From Chrysopilus asiliformis (taxonomy: Eukaryota; Arthropoda; Insecta; Diptera; Rhagionidae), in NCBI GenBank assembly GCA_964034945.1, contig OZ035962.1, positions 13,263,388 to 13,327,387 of the forward strand: a DNA stretch of 64,000 nt, given 5' to 3'. The notes beneath the pieces were generated by a model. The model was not told where the DNA came from, did no database searches, and saw only the letters and a program-made list of their open reading frames with translations. Shown piece by piece: positions 11,755 through 26,700 of the stretch. The translations under genes were made by a program, and so were the position numbers. Numbering within the stretch: position 1 is the stretch's first letter; every line of letters starts with the position of its first letter.

Positions 11755-14700
11755 TTAAGGATTTTCAGGTGGTTCATCAGGTATTGAAAGTAGTTGTGAA
11801 TTATCAGGTGCTGGCAGGACAATCGGTGAAAACTGCTCATGGACGTGATTATCATCCGTTTCCGAAGAGCTCGGCGGCATTTCACCTGATAAAATCGGTG
11901 AATACTCGATGGTAGGGAATTCCGTTTGAGGATCCGTTTCGATCAGGGTTTGAGGTGCTATAGTGGTCGTTGTGGATGTTCCTGTAGTTATAGGGGCGGC
12001 TGCTGTAACAGGTTGAACAGTTGTGGCTGGCGTTGTCGAGGATGTGGTGTGTGTTGGGCTTTCGACTTTCACAAGTGTCTTAGATCCAATTAAAGGAGCC
12101 GGAACTATCACTTGAACAATGGACGGAGATGCTGGATTCGACTGTTGCAACTGATTTTGGATAATTTGAGGTATCAGTGGCAGAGGTGCCTTTAGAATAA
12201 TTGGTGGGTCCGTGCAGATTTCTTCACTGGAGTCTGTTCCACTGCATTGGGATCGCCCTCGGATCCTTGCCTCTTGAACTTCCATCAGCGGACATAATTC
12301 TCTAATGTTGTCACTGCACATAATTGGATTATCTGCAAAAAAAAATGAAAAAAAAAAATTAATATGAAAGCAATGAAGAAATATTATTGCGAGCGCTTAT
12401 AAAAAAGGAGGAAATTTGTGTAATCAAATTAAATTACGTTATAAATGTTCTAAAAGTTCTAACCTGAATTGCATGATTTAATTTTACTAAATAACATTGG
12501 GGACTATATGTTTTCTAAACGCAAGTTATCCGAGCTTCGTTAAAATAAAGTTTTTTTTAAATTACGCATGGATTTTTTGATACCGATCGAAAACTAAATT
12601 TCGGACCCCGGTACGAACCTATTTCCTAACTGTTTGTAAACATTCCTACAAAATCTCAAAATTTGGAAAATTGGCCAAGTTACAGAGCTCGAGATGAGAA
12701 ATATTTGAAATTTGACTGTTACCATTACTGGGATGTTCACATAATAGAGTGTTCACAATATCGCGACTATACTGTAGTTAGATACGCTATGTTTTATATT
12801 TATATCGAGACTAAAAGGGGATTCAGGAAAATAGTGGTGCGTTCATCTATTCCAGAAAACCGAAGAAAAACATATCATGAACGAATAAAATATTGAAAAA
12901 GGTATATCGTTTTTGTCCTTAACCCTAGAAAGCTAACCGTGCAATTTTTCGTTTTTTCTTTTTCTCTTGGTGGTATAGTCGCAGCACCTTGCAAAATAAA
13001 AAAAAATGTTAAGCCTTACAGGCTTACAAGCGACATACCGCCTTTTCGCAGCAAATACTGCACGGTGGTACCAAAATTGCACCACTTATTAAATCAACTT
13101 TTATATCGAAAAGTCGATTCTGTAACGTAAAATATCACAATACTGCTTACAAATCGACTTTCATATCACATTTTTTTTATTTTTTCAACTTACGTTCAAG
13201 CCAAATTTCGAGTTTTCCTAGAACGCCGTGATTACTGCATCGCGTCTTCGATACCAACTCTGAAGAAATGGACGTGATCTGATTGAAGTTTAGATTTGCA
13301 TGGCATAAAACTGGAAGTCCAAAGAAATCCTTTTCCAATATTGTTAAATTATTGTGGGCTGCCTTTAAAATTTTTAGTGATGGAAGGAAAGTCTGCAAAA
13401 GATTAATAAAATTAAAATCGCTTTCAACATTAGAAAAATCAAAATTTAATTACAGTTGCGGTTTCTTCCAAACTCAAAAGTTGATTATAAGATAAATCCA
13501 GGATTTCTAGACTTTCTAGCCCAACAAAATCATCTGGTAGAATTCGTTCGATTTGATTATGCGACAAATTTAAAATCCGTAATTTGTTCAGTCCCATTAA
13601 TGCACCGTCCAAGGATTTCAGTTGATTGTGCTCAAGAGCAAGTTCCACTAGGAATGAATTTGGCTCGACGAGATTCTCCAATCGTCTCGAAAGATTCTCG
13701 ATTTTGTTGTAAGACACATCAAAGGACTTTAGGTATTCAAGACCTGTGATTTCATTCATGGAGAATTCCTCCAGGTCATTGTATGAGAAATTGGCCGATC
13801 GTAATCTCTTCATGGGAAGCAGAGATTTATTTAAAGATTTTATGTTATTGAAAGCCAATTCTAGTTCTTCCATTTTTTCACAATCTTGGAATTCGTCCTC
13901 GGCCAAATATTCAATTTGATTATTCGAAGCGAAGAGTCTTTGAATTTGTGCACCCTCCTTGAAAACACCGTCGAAGGACTTTAATTTGTTGTTTTCGAAA
14001 TAGAGAGACTCCAGATTTGGCATTTTCCTTAGTGATTGCGGAAGTCTCTCCAGATTATTGTATCGTGCCAGAATCATTTTCAAATTCTCCGAAGCTGGCG
14101 GCAGTTCATTTTCCAAAGATGTTATGTTATTCATGTTGATGAAGAGAAACTCCAGACGATGGAGATCCCGTACTGTACCATTCAGAGATTCAATTTGATT
14201 TCGACCCAGATGCAACGTCTGAAGGTTTTTTGGCAGTGAGTCCTTGTCCAGTCGGGATATAAGATTGCTGACCAGAACTAAGTATCGAATGTTTGGCACT
14301 CCTTTGAAGTCGTCTGCATTTACATATCTTATCCGACCTCGTCCTAGATCTAGCGTCGTTATTTTAGGCAGGTGATTCAGGACGTGTTTTGGTATCTCTT
14401 CCAGGTTGTTTTCAGCAAAACTCAGGTATTCGATATTCGACATGCCACGGAAAGGAACTTCTGGTACTGACCTGGGAATTAAAAAAAAGGTTTAAAAAAA
14501 CTGGCTAAGAATTGAAAATGAAAAAAGAACTAGTAATAGCAAAGATTAAATAACTAAAGATAAGCAACAATAGAACTTTTCATAGAGAAATGTATGGAAA
14601 ATTCTGGAGCGACTTCATAACCAGAGTGTGGTTAATCTGAAATCAGCTTTTGGCGCTATTTTTCATAATATTTTTTTATAATCACAAATCTACCAAATAA

Positions 14701-17700
14701 CAACTGTAACGTAACCTTTTAATATGACAATACTGCTTACAAAAATTAAAATCACGCAAATTGCTTAAAGAGTGAAAAGAGAATGAGAAATTCTTCACGA
14801 TGTATACAAATTCGATTAGTTTTTTTTTCGAAAATTGATACTTCGAACAGTCCATATTTGAAGAAGAGTGACGATTGACAACACTTTTTAAGTAAATAAA
14901 CATTTTTTTGAATAAAAACTTAAAAAAAATCATTATTTTTTTTATTTTATCCTTTTTAGTCATTTTGTATTTGGTTAGTATGACTAAAAATCCGAAATGA
15001 TGTCTGACTTTGTTTATACGTTATAGTCTTGTTTATACTTTATAGTCTTCGACGTTTGTTTATACTTTATAATCTTCGAGTATACGCCCTTGCCTTTGAG
15101 ATATCCTTACAGACTTTTTAATGTCAGTATCGAATCCAGGGACCCCAAAAATGAGATTTTTTTCCGAAAAAATTAAAGAAAACGATAATTAAGTTATCCT
15201 TACAGGACCTTCCCTTATCTTTGCAAGGACGAGGTAGTATTGTCGTTGGAATTACGTGTGTGTGCGAAATTTCAAGGCAATTGGATGAGTGGAAGTGGGA
15301 CAAAATTAGATTGCAAGATTTGACTCTGACAAACAAATAGACCAGCAAACAGACAAACAAACAGACAAACAAACAGACAAACAAACAGCCAAACAAACAG
15401 ATAAATAAACAAAAAGACAAACAAACAGACAAACAAACAGACAAACAAACAGACAAACAAACAGATAAACAAACAGACAGACAAACAGACAAACAAACAG
15501 CCAAACAAACAGATAAAGAAACAAAAAGACAAACAAACAGACAAACAAACAGACAAACAAACAGAGAAACAAACAGACAAACAAACAGACAAACAAACAA
15601 ACAAACAAACAGACAAACAAACAGACAGATAAACAGACAAACAAACAGACAAACAAACAGACAAACAAACATACAAACAAACAGACAAACAAACAGACAA
15701 ACAAACACACAAACGAACAGACAAATAAACAGACAAACAAACAGACAAACTAACAGAAAACAAACAGACAGACAGATAAGAAAGCAAGCTAAATAAAAGC
15801 TTTCAAAAAATTCAAAGCTTCACTTATAACTTAAAAAGCCGCCTTAAATTAAATAAATAAATACGTTGAATCAGGGTTTCTTAAACAGCGCTACACAGCG
15901 TGATCACAGTGAAGATACCTGTTATCAGGACCGAAGAAAATAAGGGGAGAGGCTTGTTTTGTAAACGGGAAAAAAGTTAAAGCATCAAAAATATATTAGA
16001 AATTTCGTCGAGAAAACTTTTAGAGGCGAAAAATGTAATATCCGTCCCAGGTATCTCCAACCCTTTCTACTTGACTGCCAAATTGTGAAGAAATCGTTTG
16101 AGTTTTTCTGATTTTTCACTAGTGATAAATTTAAGGCAGTGGAAGAAACAGCAATGTTTTTACGGATTTTAATGGAAAACATGGTATTAAGTCCATCTTT
16201 TTTTAACATTGAGTAAAAACAGGAAGTTTCAAACAATAATTCAGAATAACATAAAACTTTTCATAATCTAAAAATTCGTATTTTGTAAACGAATCGGGAA
16301 AAGTGCAAATTTGTCACAATATGTAATTTTTACATAGAAAGACTTCAGATTTGGCATTTTCCCCACATAAAAAATCATAAAAGATATGAATTTAACTGAC
16401 CGAATTTCTGTGAAAAGAACATTCTTATATAGAAAAAAATACGTCAATGATCCTGAGTTTCATAACATAGCAATTTTTTTTAGATTCGAGTGAAAGAAAA
16501 TTCCTCCGAATGGATCAAAATAGAATCTTATCAACATTTCCCATAAATTGATCAAAAAAATAAAAACAAAGTGACAATGAAAAAATATTTAACCCGCATT
16601 TTTCTAAAATTGCGTCACGATTTGCATGGCAACAAAAGAAATTGTATTGCATATATGGGGTAAAAAGCTAAAAATCCAGCGTCACGCACTGTCCGATTGC
16701 CCTAATTTCACTATCGAAGATCCCCGCAAACTCCATTGGAGGTCACCTCACAGCGAGATTTCTTTAAATTTTACACCATTTCAAAAATATTTTACTAACA
16801 ATACTAATTCGTTACTTGTCGATGTAATCAAATTTACTGGAATTATTAGCAAGGAAAATTAAAAAATTCAAATTCTTAATCACACTCTAAGTAAAAAAAC
16901 GTTACACGCGCATTCGATTGATTGGTCAATGATACAGTGAACTGTCCTATAAATAGACACAATTATGTTATTAGTAATAAAAATATATATTGATGGAGAA
17001 TGGCTATAAAAATATAATTTCGCAACTTGATAATATTCATAAGAGGCGCTTTCTTGTATTTAAGAGATAAAATTGCGATTAATTACAATTTTTCAATTTC
17101 ATATTAATTTCAATTCACAGAATTTTCAATTAAAATCAGAAATGTTAATCGCATTCAACTCGAATTAATCGAAATCGCTGTTTTCTTTTTATACACAGAG
17201 GTGAAATTATATAAGATGAAATTTATAAAATGTCTTGTAATTTTTAAAGAGAAATTATAAATATTATAGTCACAGGCATTTCGTATATGAAATAAAAACC
17301 ATAAATCTTACGAATCGTTTAATTGAATTTTTCTGTCTAAAAAATAATTTTAAAAAGAAATTTCAAAATTCATTCAAAACATTATTAATGGTTAAGTTTC
17401 ATTTTAATCATTCAGTAAATTATTTAGATTTCCACAATTGGTTTATTTTGAGATAACATTTGACCAATCGTAAGACAATTTGCCAAAACATTTTTGGAAT
17501 TCAGGCGGAGCTTCTAAATTTGGAGTTTTTAGCAACTGATAGCAAGTCATGTTTTTATATATTGAATAAAGTTTCTAAAAATATTTTTATGGCGGTATTT
17601 TTAATATTTTTTTGGTGAAATCTTGTAAGCATATTTTCTTATATTAAAAAAATTTTTTGTTACTATTTGAACAAAATTTCACTACTTGATATAGAAAAAT

Positions 17701-20700
17701 CCCAAATATGTGTGTAAAAATAGATGCATCTTTTAATAAAATTCGCTTAGGGAGTTTTTCAAATTTTTGTTTTTCAATTTTTATAAACTGGGGGTGAAAT
17801 ATACGTAAAAAACACAGCCTTATCCACCTAACGGTGAGATGATACCTTTCTTACATAATCAAACTTCCCTCGATAAATATAATTGGTAATAAAGTTGAAT
17901 ATTTTTTACAAAACCTTGAAAAACTTGAAACTAATTGATGTTGAAAGTTGAAATTTTGGAAAGTTGAACAGGCTTTTATCCAAAGATAAACCACTACCGA
18001 AAATTGAGAAAATTTATTCACCTCTTCACCCCTCTCCCATACAAATGGAAAAGATTTTTTTGAATAAAAAATTTGGGGAAAAGAATAATTACTTATCCTT
18101 ACGGTGCCGCTCCACATGAGAGTAAATGCCGGCGAGAACCTCTCGATAGCAGCTACTCGCAAATGGACACGTCTCTGACGGAAACTCGCAAAAACTCGCG
18201 AGCGTCTCTTTCTGCGAGCTGTCAAAAGTGATTCTACTCTCTAGTCGACATGCACCCACTGAACTCTCGGGGAGTTGCTCGCCAGATACGAACGGCGATT
18301 GAATTTCGCTAGTAGCTCTCGAGAACTCGCCAAAGCAAGATGTCAAAAAAATCAAGATATTGGTCTTGAAAAGAGAAAAATCGCCGAAATTAACTCTCAA
18401 ATGGACAACCTCCTGCGAGTAACTCTCGAGAGTTTTTGAGAGTTACACGCGTATTTACTCTCATGTGGAGCGGCACATTACCAGAACCTTCCGTTATCCT
18501 TATCGGGTTGGTGTATTTAGCTTCGTAAAAATTACGTACAAAATAATATTTTTTTAAATACATCCAAAGCCGTTAAAGATACTTAAAGATCTTAAAATTT
18601 AGGAAATTTTATTGAACTTGGTTATATATAGGATTTTTTCTCAAACGCGCATAGTTTCCGAGAAATTTTCAAAAAAACTTATTTAATTTAAATATGTTGG
18701 GAACCGTTAAAGATAAGCAAACCGTTGAAGCAAAAAATGTGGAAAATTTTATAACCTTTAAATTTTATTATTCATTTTTTCCTAAAAGCGCATAGGTTTT
18801 GAAAATTTTCAAAAAACTTTTTTGCTTCAAAATAAATTGTATGCGAGGTACCCGTTATAGCAACCGTTACTTTTCCAAAAGTTGATAGAAAAGTACGATT
18901 TTCGTAAAACTCATTCACAAAAAATTTCAATTTGCTAGCTCAATGCGTTTTCGAGTTATTTAAGATACATACGTACAACGGATAGACCGAAAGATTGACA
19001 GACAGATGCACGGACATCCTCATAATTTTGTCTGTAACGGATTTCGTTCTCAGAAATTTTCTATCTGCCCCCGTTCTCGAGTCGGTCTTGAATATAATAC
19101 TTTTCTTTATAATAATGTAAAAATTGATGGAAAAGTTACTTTGTAGTTTGACAATAAATTATTTAATTTGACTTGACTTTTCAATCCATGCAACAGAATT
19201 GTCATGACATTTCAATCGAAGAAACCTAATTGTGGGCTTTGGTTCCTCGATTGAAGATTAAACCTTTAAATTATAATTTCCATCAGAAATAAATTAAAAT
19301 TAAATACACAAAGTGAAAGTCACATTAAATCAAATGAGATAATTAAAAAATCGAACTGTAAATCGAGTAATAAAAAGGTCTAAAAATAAACATAAAAATT
19401 CGATGTATGCATTTGAAATGTTTTAATTAAATTTTAATTTACAATCTTCATTCAGAAAGCCATTAATAAGTACCAACTAATTATGCAGCACGATGATCAT
19501 AAATCCGAACGCACGCCACATAATTTATAGGCATGTTCATTACTTGTTGAGTGGCTGCGACAATTGAAGACTATTACTAAGAAAGAAGGGAAGATCATAT
19601 AAGATCTAAATACTCAACATGGATGGGAATAGAAGGAAGAAATGGAAGGGAAATTCCCTTCCAGTTGGCCCCGTTTCAAATTGATGGGCCTTATAGCGCC
19701 TGGCGCCAACCTCAGAAATCTTCTTGCCACTTGTTTCATTAATATAAATTACCCGAGGAGGCCCACATGGGCACCAATCGTCTCGGACCGTAGTCCCCAT
19801 CGAATGCAGCTTGTAGACATCGATTGGAGCACCTAACTTAATATGTAGTTCACACATATTGGTTGGAGCGAAATTGGTGGAGTGCATTTTAATAAGAAGG
19901 GAAGGAGAAACTACTGCCACGCCACTTCTTGTGAATCTGTACCAAGGCAGTGTGTTTATACTCTATATGAGATATCGTATAGAAGTATATTAGATTTACT
20001 GTTCCATTTGTAACGCATCAAACCAATCATCGGACACAAAGATGAACTACACCAAAAAGATTTTGATTTCTGCATGTCCGTCCGTCTGTCCTTCCGTCCG
20101 TGAACACCATAACTTTCGAAAGGATTGAGCTAGAGACTTGAAATTTTGTACAGTCACGTTTCTTGTAAATGGCTAGGCTCAGTGGCTAGGGTTCTTGAAC
20201 TGGCAAACTTGTACCATTTCTTTCCTTCTCCCCCATACAAACGAAACAGTTTTTTGCAATTCTCTCGAAAACGGTATGCTATATTGAAAAATTTATTAAG
20301 GTAAAATGTGTTTAGAATAGCATTTTACATAACTCATCCATACATCAAAATCCAATCTGACCACTGCTTCTCCCTCTCCCCACAAATGGAATACTTTTTT
20401 CCTGTGTTCTCAAACATTGCGCATCATATAAAATCTGTTTAGAATATGATTTTACATAACCGTTCCATACATCAAAATCCAATTGCACCAGTCCCTCACC
20501 CCTTTTCTATACAAATGGTTTTTTTTTAAATAAACATTTTGTCTGTCATCATATAGAGTATTTGACGATTGGCCCCTGGAAATGGTAGCTTTTCTTATGT
20601 TTAATATTTGTTCGTTTGTGGTAAGAGAGTATTAAATTGAGTTATTTTCCATAGACTCGTATTCGTCTTTTTAACACTAGATTCCAAGACGGGATTGGAT

Positions 20701-23700
20701 CTTGTCAATTTGAGATTTCCAAACAATTTTACGCCTAGTTTTAGAGAAATAAGCACCATGGAAGGGATTGCGAAATTTTTGTAAGGATATTAACATTTTT
20801 GTAAAAAAAACTTTTTGCGAATTATCTATTTGACAAATATGGCCATTACGCAAATAGTTTTTTTTTCAACAAAAGTGGACACACACAGAAACAAATAGTA
20901 AATCTTATTATGTGTTTTATAATGGGGAGTCGCGACTATTACTAAAATAGTTAATTTCAATTACAAAAATAGTGAAAATCTGATGTTTTTATCATAAATT
21001 TAACTACTTATAAGTCTATATCGAGTTGATATTTGTTGTGGTGTTTTGAGTACAACACCAGGAAGGTACTTTTATATATTTCGTCCCTGAACCCCGTCCA
21101 TCAAACCCCCTCCCCTGCTAGACTATATATTTTTAGAGATGTGGAGCTGATTTTTTTTGAGTTGTGTTCAATATATCACCAGGAAAGTCGTTTTGCTTGT
21201 TTTTCCCCTGGGACCCTATCCTTTCCTGCTAGATAACTAGTTGAAATGTCTTAACTATAAGACAAAAATTCATTTCGTTCTTCGCCATGGAATTACTCTC
21301 TTTTAAATCTTCACATTCGTTAATCTGAATTGAAATTATTCACATTTTCGATATGTGAGACGCAATTTTAATTAATTCTATTCGAAAAGCGTATCGTCAG
21401 GCCATGAGAAGACATCTTAATCGCACTCCATTTGTTAATTAATTGGAAATCTTTAAGATAAATTATGTACACATTTTAAAAGGCATACATCTTGATTGGT
21501 GTCGTTATCGAGATTCCATCAGCTTGACTGCTTTTTAACAGCTAGAAATTAATTAAAATTTTGCTACTGCGCTTCAGACATCTTTTCATTCCTGGGATAA
21601 TTTGATTGGAATTATGGCGCTTGGTTTGGTGCCTGCTTGGAAATTCCTTGAATGCTATTCGCGTATTTTTCTATTATTAGTTTTCCTCCTTAGACGAGGA
21701 AACTGGAACTGGAGCTGATATTGGCGCTGCGCCGCGATATTTGCCGCCAGAAGGGTGCATGAATGCATTTTTCATGATTTATGGAGACGCATTCTCGGGA
21801 TACCGACATTCTATCACGGTCAAACATATTTTGCTAAGGAATTTTCTCAACGCATCGATTAGGTATCTATTTTTAGATGAGATCTGTGGGAACGAGACAT
21901 TTTATTTCCGTACTATCCTGTTATGTTAATGAAAAGTAAAATACCTAACTGGCTCCTTTATCGGGATTGTGTTTTTCGAAACCACTTTGAATGCAGTTAG
22001 GTTTATTATTAGAATATTTTAATGATATGCAGTAAAAAAAATTAAATTCCTCAATTTGAATTTTAAATAGAATAACAGTAGTTCCCCACTTTTTTCTTTC
22101 TCTCTCTCTATTTCTCTCTAGCTCTCTCTATCTCTTTCGAAACTCCTGTTTTTCTAAATTTAAAGTTATAAAAGAGTCGATTGTAGTTTTAAAGTACTAT
22201 CGAAGTTTACAAAATAAAGTATCGAGCAACAATGATTAAACCACAAAAAAAAATATTAGGCATGGGTTGCTTAAAATATTAAGCCCTTTTTTCACGACTG
22301 TCTACTGGCCGGCCAGTAGCTCGTCGTTACACGCGATTTGTATCATAGTATTCGTCGTGCTTAGTGCGCGTTAACTTGCCGCGAAGTTGGAAGTCGGTAT
22401 AGTTCCTCAGACTGTGAGAACAAAAAAATGCCCCGCAGTTGACTGTTTTTACTACGAGAGCTAAAATTCTTAAGAGAAATGAGGCGCAAACAAAAATGTT
22501 CATCGTTCTAAGTGAGATATAATATTAATAATATTAGAAGATTTATGATTTAACGATAGAAGCCTCGAAGTTCGAGTTTTTGAACAAAAATTCGTCCGGA
22601 AGTTAGCATTGGCTTGGAAAAAATTTGGGAACACTTACTGTCACATTAGCCACAAACTGTACCTGCGTTTCTTTTCGAATTTTGATTTTATAATTGAATT
22701 GATTTTATAAAAAATACATATAACGTAGTGCACTTCGCCGAAAACTCTCTTACCACTGAACTATTTGGGTTTACATTTATTTCATACATCAAATTTACAT
22801 CTATTTCATAAGCAGGGCAAGTTTTGACATGCAGTTCAATCAAAAATAGTGGGTTTTTAATGAAAAAAATAAGAAACCGGTTGTCCTATTATTTCTAAAA
22901 TTTAAATTTTTTGAAATATCGTAAGCGGCATAGGAAACGTTTCTTAAGGTGCCGCTCCAGTATGAGAGTAAATACGCGAGTAACTAAAAAACTCTCGAGA
23001 GTTACTCGCAGGAGGTTGTCCATTTGAGAGTTAATTTCGGCGATTTTTCTCTTTTCAAGACCAATATCTTGATTTTTTTGACATCTTGCTTTGGCGAGTT
23101 CTCGAGAGCTACTAGCGAAATTCAAGCCCCGTTCGTATCTGGCGAGCAACTCGACAACTCCCCGACAGCACTTTTGACAGCTCGCAGAAACTAGCTCGCG
23201 AGTTTTTGCGAGTTTCTGCGAGCGACTCTTACCCCTAATTTATTCACTAGGAGTTAAGTCGAGTTAGTGAGTTAAGGGAGTTAGCTAACCTTATTTTCCA
23301 TGTTAAAGGTGAGTTAAGGGAGTTAAGGCGATTTAACTCCTAGTGAATAAATTGGCCGTTAGAGACGTGTCCATTTGCGAGGAGCTGCTATCGAGAGGTT
23401 CTCGCCGGCATTTACTCTCATGTGGAGCGGCACCTTTACGGAGGGCTTTTATTTATTTGCCCTGCGTTTCATACACAGGGCAATACACACTCGCTTTGCG
23501 TTTCATAACCAGAATAAAATCACATGCTAACACTATAGGCTGGCAACGCAAATGTGAAATTATGAGAGAAAAAAGCTCATTTCCATTGACGTTTTTCAAA
23601 TATTCCCAATTTTCGAGTTTCGGCCTTCCAAACATGTCAGATTTTTAAGAACCAGTTGCGCTGCATAAGAATATAGCTCAATATAGCTATTTCACAGAGG

Positions 23701-26700
23701 TGCAAACGAAAAGTTTTTTGAGTGTGGTTCTGTTTTCGTCGAAGGGTGAATTTGATTTCGGATTTTTGGTTTTGGTTCCCCAAAATTTCAAAAATTTGTC
23801 TCTGATTTTGGTTTTGGTTTCTAAAATGTCATAAATTTGGTTTTGGATCTGGTTTTGGTTCACAAGGTTAGGAGAAGTAAGCTAACTTAAGCCTAATCCA
23901 CACGATTCACAAAAATAGTGAAAACAGGTTGACTGGCAGTGGAATTTGTCATTGTATAGTTGATTGAATTCACCAATGGACCAATGGTTGACGGCTATCG
24001 TTTTAATTTATTTTTCGTTGAATCTGTTGCCGTGTGGATCGTCAATGTGTTGATGGTCAACGGCTTTTTCGTTGATCGTGTTGATTGGGCAGTGCGGTGG
24101 CTCTTCCTTAAAATAGTTTTGATCCCGGTTTCACTCTTAGATTTCCCTCGGGGAAATCTTCGGTGCATTAATATATTTTTTAACTTATTTCTTAGACAGC
24201 AATTGTAGAGAAAAAAAGTCGAATAGGATATAATTTTCCAATGGTTTTTTTTTACATAAAAAAAAGATATTTTGATTCATGTTTTGGTGAAGTGCACAAT
24301 ACTTTCAAAAAACTAGGACACAAAATATATTAATGCTTAAATTATCAACAAATAAAATCAAATTTCATTAATGAATCTTATTACGAGTTTAAAAGTGAAT
24401 AAATCAAACCAAGGAATTCTAGAATAAAACGGATTCATCACGAATTAATCACTGGAGATGAACAAATTCGCTAAAATGGAGATGAATAAAAAAAAAACAT
24501 AATTCATTGAGTATGTGTTACTAACGGTCTTTGATTATCAAATATTTTCATGGAAAACAAATCGTAAAATCGAAATAAAACGCTAGTACAGATAGTATCG
24601 ACAGCAGCACTGAACAATACTAAAAACAACAAAATTATAGAAAATTGTCCAGTAAACAAATTATTAAAATGATGATTTCCATTTTCCGCGCACACAAAAA
24701 AAAAGAGATTCAATTCAAAGGCAATAAAATCTGTAGAAAAAATCATTGGCGCCGATCGTAAACGGTAGCCCTAATAAAAATTATCATCAGCCGATAATGA
24801 TAATTTGAGTGAGTGTATCGGGATCGGCGACATGCTGGACACCAACCAGGGACACTTGCGATTCCAAAATCAACAGCAAAGTGGGAATCATGGGAGGCGA
24901 CATATCACATGATTAGAATGCTTTTAGCCATGAAAAAACTCAGATCGATGCCAAACAGAGATCAGTGGATCGGTAATTCAGTGTGGACTTGAGACAGATT
25001 GACCAATTTTCCGAAAATTATGAGCGTAACTGATATTTTGGAAGCATCACGCTGCCGGTCAATCGGGCGACAATATTTTTAAATTTGTATTTTTTATCTC
25101 GTACAAGGAATATGACCGTCGGCGTCCGTGACGACTAAATAAGATTTCTATATAATACGATTTATTAATTAATAGTTTTTGTTCATAATACCCTATTTGA
25201 TAGAATCATTTGCTTTATTAAAAGCCAGTGGATCAAAAAAAAAAAAAACAGATACTTGGGTTCCGGTTTTTGACATTTGCTATTTGTGAGCGAGACAGAA
25301 ATGTGCACCGAAATTCTAAGCCTAATTGAAATTTGCCCCAACCATAACTCCAGAGCAATAATAGCTGCGTTCCCGACCCATGTAAAAACTACTGCGCAGT
25401 ACTTGCCAGTAATTTTTGTCGGGAACGCACTTTTGGATGATTGCAAGCAAATCCTAAGATTCGGAATGAGAGGATGTGTAGATGCGAGCGTTCCGCAGTA
25501 CTCCGCAGTAGGTTTTTCATGGATCGGGAACGCAGCTAATAACTCTCTCGGGGCTACTTCAGGTCCGTACGGCGGGTAAAGCTGTGCAGTTTTTTGGGTT
25601 GCAGAGGGCTTCACACATAGCAGCATGCAGGTAGCGCAGTTTTTCGTCATGCTGCGCAGTAAAAGTAGCCAGGTCTGATTACATGGGTCGGGAACGCAGA
25701 TTACCTGGCGGTGCAGGAAGAATGCGAAAAGGCGAATGAGGGACAAATTGAAATGGAAAAAATGCGTTCTAGTTTAGGAGACAGCCGAACGGTGCGCGCT
25801 CATTATTTGTCTACACACATGCAATACCCGTCATTTACCTTCTTGCATACTTCCTGTTCCTTTAGCGTCGCTTTCGCGGCTCTTGTATACTTCGTGCACC
25901 GCCAGCGTCTCTTCCATCGCTAGTGAGTTTGGATTCTCCATAAGTGCAAGGTAAAAATTCAATCTTTGTATGCGGGAAAATGCATGAAAATTTTATTTTT
26001 GCCGCTTTTGCGGGTACTGTTTGCACTTTTCTCATAATCAAATCGTAATAAATAGGCAAAAAAGCACTTAATGTCATTGAATTATGCAAACAATCCCAAA
26101 AAATGCATGCATATGCATTTGCATATAATTTAGTCATTGATTAGACTGTATAAAAATTTGTAAAATCTCATATTTCGTGAAACATTAAGAACTATACGGT
26201 CAAAAAAGTTTTTTATTTCCCAAATACAAAAATATGATACATTTACGACTACTTCTTAGCACATATGGTAGCTTTTCTTATGATTTGTGAAACTTTTCTC
26301 CAAATTGATATGAGCTATGGTGACTGATGTGAGTTTTTCGATTTGTTATCACTCGGAATTGGAATTTTATTTGAATTGCTCGCCTGTCGCCTCTGTCGTC
26401 ATTTGTCACTCATATGTCAGCAGATCATGTACATGTCTTGTTTATTTATTATTATTAATAAGAAGATACTTGATTCGTTTTTTTTAATTCGTTTTTTTTC
26501 TCTCTGGTTTTTTTCTATCTTTTTTTTATTATTTGCAAAAACGTCTTAGACGGATTAATTGAAATATTTTGACATTTATTTGTAAACAATGTCAATGTGG
26601 ATTAATTGCCCATCAAAGTTTTTCTCGCGGACCTTTACGCAAACGAGATTTTACTATCACTGGTTGATGTTGATTATAGCAAAAAAAAAACTGGACTCGG

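Larger units (their letters stand above)
22799..23480. repeat. probable older fold-back element split by MITE A copy 2
   Basis: The left side TCTATTTCATAAGCAGGGCA continues AGTTTTG...TCAATCAAAAATAGTGGGTTTT and matches the left end of 51130-51373. On the right, ATTTGCCCTGCGTTTCATA (23456-) resembles that element's right end. MITE A sits between the two halves. Confidence 0.45.

Noticed and set aside
13456..13749. + strand frames opposite the LRR exons
   Set aside because: They are antisense shadows of the spliced LRR coding exon.
15308..15779. Possible CRISPR-like or satellite array
   Set aside because: The repeats are contiguous tetramers with no unique spacers, in an animal genome.
15124..15787. 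Three long - strand frames of Leu-Phe-Val-Cys repeats
   Set aside because: They are translations of the CAAA/CAGA microsatellite in all three frames; there is no gene signal.
25183..25746. 187-codon - strand frame
   Set aside because: It runs across the MITE-like element at 25365-25699 and its inverted ends, with no protein family resemblance.
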